Below, one piece after another: positions 58,227 to 64,000 of a stretch of DNA of 64,000 nt. Position 1 is the first letter of the stretch; each line of letters starts with the position of its first letter. The notes beneath the pieces are model-generated. The model did no database searches and was not told the origin of the DNA. It was given only the letters and a program-made list of their open reading frames with translations. The position numbers and the translations under genes are program-made. Source of the stretch: Chrysogorgia sp. JL179-B06 (taxonomy: Eukaryota; Cnidaria; Anthozoa; Scleralcyonacea; Chrysogorgiidae); NCBI GenBank assembly GCA_035772405.1, contig JAYKKM010000260.1, forward strand, positions 1,555,501 to 1,619,500, given 5' to 3'.

Positions 58227-58734
58227 TATAAACTTCTCCTTCGTATTCAAGTGTGTTTATATATCACGCTCTGCAGGGTGTTCCTGTCTTGACGTCACAC
58301 GTCAGCTGTTATGGCGGAATTAAGTGCCACACGCGCGGCCAAACTATAAATTGCCGTAGAGACGTGAGTATTTATCCAAATTTAAAAAAACTCAACAATA
58401 AACTCTACGAACCAAACTCCATTTAGTAATAAAATAAAATTTTTTGGGTGAAGAGGCCCTTTAACCATTATACTTTGCAAACTTAAGGTAACTCTAATGA
58501 CATGCTAATATTGTTTAAGTAAAGTATTTGACGAGTGCACTTCGGTTATTAGACTTATTATTATACTCGGTTATTTTACTTTAATTATCATATTTTACCT
58601 AAAGGTGATGCTTGAGAGACCACATATTTAATATATGTGAATTATATTTAACTATGTTAGAGTTGTAGTAAATTGTACAAGTGATGTTGCCATATTTTTC
58701 AGCACTATCCAATCAATAACAGAACTTTAAGAAT

Positions 58735-59055
58735 ATCTGATATAGTAAATTGTCTGCTACTCAAGCTTTTAAACTCAGAAAATGTTTCTGAGCCCCAGAC
58801 GGGAATTGAATCCACAACCTTCATGATCTCCGGTTAGACTCTAACCATTGAGCTACCAGAACTCAGATGGTAGAACGTGGTAGTAGAACTAGTATGCAAC
58901 GTAGCCTTCGTTCTGCCATCAGAGTTCTGGTAGCTCAATCGTTGAGCGTCTAACCGGAGATCATGAAGGTTGTGTGTTCTATTCACGTCTGGGCCTCAGA
59001 AACATTTTCTGAGTTTGCGTTAAAAGCTTGAGTAGCAAACAATTTACCATATTAA
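58735..59055. repeat. palindromic tRNA-derived foldback
   Basis: Two tRNA-like units face each other, minus at about 58800-58872 and plus at about 58920-58990. Each has an A-box-like GGTAGCTCAATNGTT and the word TAACCGGAGATCATGAAGGT. The flanks are also inverted: CTACTCAAGCTTTTAAACTC mirrors GTTAAAAGCTTGAGTAG. The arms are about 150 bp. It lies just outside the Kolobok right end. Confidence 0.75.
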
Positions 59056-59884
59056 AATAACCAAGCTGCAAGTTACATTTAATATATGATATGCTACAGA
59101 ACATAAACATAATTTAATTACTACCAAATTACTAATAAATTATAAACATGTCGTGCCACGTAGGCAGTGTTGAAATACAAATTGAGTTTTCTAACGTTTC
59201 GAGAGAAGGCCCCTTCGTCAGTGGACACTGACGAAGGGGACACTGACGAATGGCCTTCGCTCGAAACATACATCCTACACACTATTTCGGGAGTACACCA
59301 AACTTTTATCTAGAGTATTCGATTTGTACTAATAAATTAATTTAGGACAATATCCACATGTGATCCCATGTGATCACACGCATACACAGGTTAAAATGTG
59401 TCATCACATAAAATGTAATAAAAAACGAAATTATATAATCATAGACCAATATCTTGTATGTGCATTGAACTAATTTATTATCATTACACACTATTAATGT
59501 AATACAACAGGCTAATTGATTGTACCAATGATACTAGATGACGGCTGTACATTTAACCACAATGCTGTCCATATTTAAATTATTTCTTATTAGTATTGTT
59601 TAAGCATTGTTTTATATAATTTGATAAGTCAACCATTTTCGTTTGGCAAAATATTTGATGCTCATCTTTTTGTAAGATATATTTAATAGGCAGCTAGAAA
59701 TTATTGAATTAATTGTACAACCTGCCAACTTTTTGGCAATCATAAAACTTGAAGTATATATCTGATATGACTATACACAACATCAACATTAATTAAAAGC
59801 TAATATTCAAATATACAGTATGCATACTAATTAAGATAAGAATATTGATAGCCTGATACAGTTCAACTAATTATTAAATTAATG
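59056..59884. other. intergenic with a GACGAAGG/CGAAAC motif cluster
   Basis: At 59185-59270 the words CACTGACGAAGG and CTCGAAAC occur several times in both orientations, similar to the motif at 44341. The rest is AT-rich with no gene. Confidence 0.4.
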
Positions 59885-60875
59885 TTAATCCCTATCAAAC
59901 ATATTTGGTAACTTACAGATAAATACCTCACATCCATTCTGGGATTGAATCAGAACATACTTGTCACTTATTTCTGATAATTCAACAATTTCTAAAGGAG
60001 TGTTAATTTGAGAGACTTTTTTAATATGTGAACATAGTTGACCATAATCATGATCAGGATACAGCCAATATTGTTCAAAGTGGACACGCTTTGCAAAGAC
60101 AATACAAATGGACACTCCACCTCTCTTAAGCAGTGCAAAAACCACCAGCTCCAGTGCACCACTTCGTGTTCTCACAAATGAATTTTGTCGGCGCGACGTG
60201 CAGGTGAAGAATTCTGCTTCATCTTCAGGAACATTCATCGACTAAATATTTTTCTTGAATATCCAAGTCACGAACATATGATGCACCCAAAAGTTCCACA
60301 TCTTTGGTTATCTTCTTTGCCTTTTTCAATGTATGCAGCGCATGTCTTTTCATACTTGGATGTTCACTAAAAAGTTGAACATCCAGGTATGAAAAGACAT
60401 GCGCTGCATACAGGATCATCATTGAAGTCGGACCATGTGAAAATGAATTCAGAGCCCTGTGCAGCAGAAATGAATTGGCAATATGCGAAGGAACGGCTCG
60501 TGTACGATGGAATAATCTAAATAACACTTCGTTGAATCCTTCAAAGATATATGTTGAGTAGCTTGGAAGAGGGCCCCAATTAATGACTGTCTGAGTTAAA
60601 TGGCACAGTTGATGGACATTATAAGTCATGTTTGTTGCACCATAAAGGTGCTGAAAGTTCTTGGTGAACTTCACGAGATAGGCATCTGCTTTGTTGATGT
60701 CAGCAAGGCTGATACTTGACATTGAAAGAAGGTACACAGCTTGAACTAAAAGAAGCAGGTGCCTGGTGATGGCAGCAATCCCTGAAGAATAACAGGACTG
60801 TACAGTAGAAGCCACCAGTGCCACATTGGGAGGTAGGACGTGGGAGTCTTGTAATTTCCTGAAGGGGCATTATAG
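59885..60875 (-). pseudogene. CACTA/EnSpm Tnp2-like transposase, 3' portion (copy B)
   Basis: Reading from about 60860 to 60225, the protein passes SCYSSGIAAITRHLLLLVQA, YNVHQLCHLTQTVINWGPLP and FEGFNEVLFRLFHRTRAVPS, typical of the Tnp2-like C-terminal half. After a frameshift near 60232, the last part (60230-59885) reads EDEAEFFTCTSRRQNSFVRT and VFAKRVHFEQYWLYP. The 5' side is separated by two insertions (60876-63320). Copy A at 1-571 is the same gene without them. Confidence 0.65.
60330..60412. repeat. 37-bp-arm hairpin inside the transposase copy B
   Basis: Arms 60330-60366 (TGTATGCAGCGCATGTCTTT...) and 60376-60412 are reverse complements with one mismatch, around a 9-base loop. The frame stays open through it. 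Confidence 0.85.
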
Positions 60876-62884
60876 GGGTGTAGGTAAAACATGGCCCTAG
60901 GCCATGGCCCTACCTATGGCCCTACCTATGGCCCTATCTATGGCCCACCTCTTTTTCCTTCAATTTTGTTGGTTTTATGTTTTCCAAGAAGATATTATGG
61001 TTGTTAGAATGCATTTCACCATAAAAATCTCGTTACCAACCCAGAAACTGTTCCAAAAATAATAGCAAATAATAGCAGAGTCGAAATGTGGAGAGAGGAC
61101 TGGGGATAGAGTTTGCCTTAATTTCGATAATTGTAACCAACCTCAGAACAATAAAGATCCTAACCCTAACTATCCGCCTAACGAGTTTTCTAACCCTAAC
61201 CCTTAGAAAACTCGTTAGGTGGCGAGGTTATGGTTAGGAACTTTGTTGGTTTGGGGTTGGTTTACAATTATCGAAATTAAAGCAAACTCTGTCCCAGTCC
61301 TCTCTTCACATTTCGACTTTTTGGGTATACTAGACTGTTGTTGCAACACAATCTCTTCCTTAAATTAACCATTATCCTTAATTCTCAAATCGCTCTAAAT
61401 TAAGGATAATGGTTAATTTAGAGGTGATCGTGAGATTCGCGCATGCGTATATTAGTCAATTACTATCCCACATGCTTGCCAAGTAGGAGTGGATCGGTGG
61501 ACGGCTGGGGGGTATGGGATGGGAAAATTTTTGCCGGGGTTTAGGGTAGAAAACCCACTAGGCGGGCAATCTCGTTCCCAGAGCCTCCGCCGCGCCACGC
61601 AAACGGAGGCTCTGGGATAATCCATCGCCAGAGGGCCGAAAAACAGGGCGTCGATTGAAAAGAGCATGTGCAGTAATAGACCGAGCGTAGTTTCTGGGAC
61701 GTGAGAACTATCTGTGCTAGACACGTTATAATAACTCTCGAGGATCTCTTCAGATGGAAAAAATTGTTGCCTGGTGTTTAAATTAGCAACCAATTGGGAT
61801 TTAGGACAGAAAAGAATATGATTTTAGAATTCATGTAACCCGCGAAGAAATCAAAAAGGTCGATAAACACTGCATTGTGTATTTATTAATAGGTGTTGGC
61901 TGATTGTTAAAACTTCAAACAATAAAAGACTTGACAGCACAAAAATTAACGGTAACATCTTTTTATAAACGACCATGACATTTCCTGAGCCAAGAATAAC
62001 TGAGGCAATTTTTTGCACTGATCTCTGGATCTAACATAATGCGACTTGAGAGTCTTCTTTAACGTTAGACCAGGCGCTCTTTCTTGCATTTCGCGTAGAA
62101 TGTCAACCATTTAAACGTGGACAAGTTTTTTGAGCTTTTCTGTAAACACGTTACACGGACTAAAAGTTTGTCCGAAGATAACTTTTTTGGTGTAAACTCT
62201 GCCATAAGAAGTGAACGAAGTACAATACCGTTTGAACGAAACACTCGCGTAAATATTAAGAGTTAATCTAATTAAAGGCAATCCTTAGCTAACCAATCAA
62301 AACACTTCCGGTGATGGATTATCCCAGAGCCTCCGTTTGCGTGGCACGGGGGGTTAGGGTTAGGATCTTTGTTGTGTTGTGGTTGGGTTCTAACATTAGA
62401 TTAACCATTATCCTTAATTCAGAGCGATTTGTAAATTAAGGATAATAGTTAATTTAAGAAAGAGACCGAGTAATCCTGCATCCAGTGAGTTGGTAAGAGG
62501 GCAATGTATTTGCTCGTCAATGCAATGTATTTGCTTGTCAATGCAATGTATTTTGTCGTCAATACCTTGTATTTGTTCGTAGGCCACTTCCTTATATGGA
62601 ATACGTATTAGAGGTACATATGGACCATTTTCACTGGAAAGTTCACGCGGAAGTAAAACGAGCATGGAATATCCAATCCTTGCTCTGCTATTAGGAACGC
62701 TAGTTTCTGGGTTTGTAACTAGATTTTTATGATCAAATGTATTCTAACAACCCCAATATCTTCATGGAAAACGTAGAAAACATAAAACCAACAAAATTGA
62801 AGGAAAAACAGGTGGGCCATAGATAGGGCCATAGGTAGGGCGATGGCCCGGGCCATGGTCCAGGGCCATGTTTTACCTACACCC
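60876..62884. mobile_element. 2.0-kb Mutator-like non-autonomous transposon
   Basis: The ends start GGGTGTAGGTAAAACATGGC and form inverted repeats of roughly 100 bp containing tandem GGCCCTACCTAT units. The 10-bp GGCATTATAG occurs at both borders (60866-60875 and 62885-62894) and once in the empty homologue at 277-286. Inside are foldbacks: 61080-61317 with arms of about 110 bp and TAACCCTAACC words, 61355-61425, and an inverted pair at 61593-61629 and 62312-62348. There is no transposase. A 21-bp tandem (CAATGTATTTGCTNGTCAATG) lies at about 62503-62580. Confidence 0.85.
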
Positions 62885-62896
62885 GGCATTATAGAG

Positions 62897-63318
62897 GTAA
62901 TACCATGATTTACTCGGTTTCTTTTGTTCTCGCAGAGAAATTTAATCGCTAAATTCCCCACGTTTATTTGTTTGAAAACTACTCATGCATACAAATTAGG
63001 GAAAATTTCTAATTTTTCCTCATTCCTATGATATGCATGAGGGAAATTTAGTAGAACACAAAGGATTTCTTTGTCTTCTAATTTTCCCTCATTCAAATGC
63101 ACGCAAAATTTAGTAGACAAAAACTCTGTCTCCAACCACGGGCTGTATAAGGTTCTCAAAGTTATCCTCGGCGATCATAATATTACAAACTAATACCATG
63201 ACTTGTCGGGAAATTAGCGATTAAATTGCCCTTCGCCTCCCTCGGACTTTCACAAATCTTCCCTCGGCGGCGGGCAATTTAATCGCTAATTTCCCTCAAG
63301 TCATGGTATTACTTATAA
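62897..63318. repeat. foldback element with TAATACCATG ends (second copy)
   Basis: It starts TAATACCATGATTTACTC and ends AGTCATGGTATTAC. 63190-63313 is a hairpin with arms reading CATGACTTGTCGGGAAATTA and GGCAATTTAATCGCTAA. The homologue at 285-290 lacks it, so it inserted after the copies diverged. It is related to the 7997-8358 element. Confidence 0.7.
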
Positions 63319-63420
63319 TAAGTCTTGAATCAATTTATGATTGATGTCTGCTAAATACCAGTGCTCGTGATGGTGGGTAGAATAAACCAAAGGTGTCCCA
63401 ATTACCTTAAAGGGGCTATG
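63319..63420 (-). pseudogene. CACTA Tnp2-like exon fragment (copy B, 5' side)
   Basis: It matches 285-380, reading the FDSTHHHEHWYLADINH-type exon on the minus strand, and was separated from 59885-60875 by the two insertions. Sequence similarity to copy A ends near 63420. Confidence 0.6.
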
Positions 63421-64000
63421 TCACGATTTGCCTGGTTACTCAGCCAGCACTAATTTGCGCTAAAAATTCGCTCGAGCACAAAAAAAACCCTCTTCATCCA
63501 AGCGTGTAAATATGGCTACTCTGGACTGTCAAACAAATGAATCAAGAGAAGACGATCAGGATTCATATTAGCTCGAGTTAGTAAGTGTTATTGAACCAAA
63601 TATATCGCCGTTCTATGATAAGATCTTTGCGAATTTAGTTTTAATCTTATTTTTTCCGGGTGTTGATAGCTAGCACATGTATGCAAATGTAAGAGTACTT
63701 GCTCAACAAAGAAGAGTGCACAAAGAGAAGGTTGTCCTTGTAGGACAGAAGGGGGACCCTGCTCGCAGCATTGCAAATGTAGAAAGCCCTCGAAACCATG
63801 TAAAAACAAGGTTGGAATAGAACCATACGGAGGTTACTAATCGTAAGCATTTATTACACAAACTTTGCCGCTGATTCAGTCTGATTGATGTGCTTTTATA
63901 CTATGATAATTTGACTACAAGTTATAGCCATGGGAAGTATTTACAATACTTTGTGCATCTCGTCCTTCCTAAGTTATATTTCAGCATTTATAAATGTCTA
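63421..64000. other. intergenic, no gene seen
   Basis: AT-rich sequence with short open frames lacking recognisable motifs. No repeat structure is evident. Confidence 0.4.

Larger units (their letters stand above)
46340..58460 (+). mobile_element. 12.1-kb Kolobok-type transposon with nested insertions
   Basis: The left terminus AGGGCCTCTTCACCCAAAAA at 46340 is mirrored at the right end (TTTTTTGGGTGAAGAGGCCCT, ending 58460). Both are flanked by TTAA (46336-46339, 58461-58464). The element carries a THAP-domain transposase gene, consistent with Kolobok. About 6.5 kb is later insertion: an LTR retrotransposon (50491-53481), a LINE end (about 53815-54560), and a long repeat with tRNA-like boxes (55500-57825) that itself holds a hAT-like MITE. 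Confidence 0.8.

Noticed and set aside
61452..61793. 113-residue minus-strand protein inside the Mutator-like element
   Set aside because: Overlaps inverted-repeat sequence and shows no transposase motif.

Overview
The window is nuclear DNA from an animal, most likely a cnidarian. It is AT-rich and gene-poor. Coding stretches are split by short GT-AG introns, and the repeat content is metazoan: TA-flanked mariner, TTAA-flanked Kolobok-type and small elements, CACTA/EnSpm-type transposons with C2H2 and SAM-type proteins, a Ty3/Gypsy-type LTR element, LINE tails and tRNA-derived foldbacks. The cnidarian assignment is inference, from several gene families (DUF6589-like, RecQ-like, short kinases) and small repeats that I associate with anthozoan genomes. 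There are no prokaryotic operons, rRNAs, CRISPRs or convincing functional tRNA genes.

Layout. 1-571: minus-strand fragment of a CACTA Tnp2-like gene; its close paralogue lies at 59885-63430. 1977-4983: frameshifted mariner with a composite TTAA-flanked insert. 6558-12277: RecQ-like helicase whose 3' part is split by about 4 kb of repeats. 13295-18785: DUF6589-like multi-exon gene (minus) with two in-frame stops. 19372-20340: broken protein-kinase-like gene. 20591-30150: a 9.56-kb CACTA element with both terminal inverted repeats (TIRs), holding a decayed transposase and a SAM-type accessory gene. 31370-44862: a second CACTA-like transposase gene whose 5' exon sits in a 1.465-kb tandem duplication. 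One of its introns carries a separate 5.97-kb transposon (36551-42520) with 44-bp TIRs and a TTA target-site duplication (TSD). 46340-58460: a 12.1-kb Kolobok-type element with a THAP transposase gene, itself invaded by an LTR retrotransposon, a LINE end, a long tRNA-box repeat and a hAT-like MITE (short non-autonomous element). 60876-62884: a Mutator-like element whose empty site is preserved at 277-286.

The best candidate for a little-described system is the 36551-42520 transposon. A minus-strand gene encodes a roughly 1190-residue protein with an integrase-like D...E-R-T-N core. A divergent plus-strand gene, open throughout, encodes a SAM-like/coiled-coil basic protein. The two start codons are about 140 bp apart.

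Most transposon genes are broken by single-base indels, several in A or T homopolymers. Real decay and assembly error cannot be told apart from sequence alone. Exon limits are read from splice-site consensus and protein-family resemblance recalled from general knowledge, with no database search.
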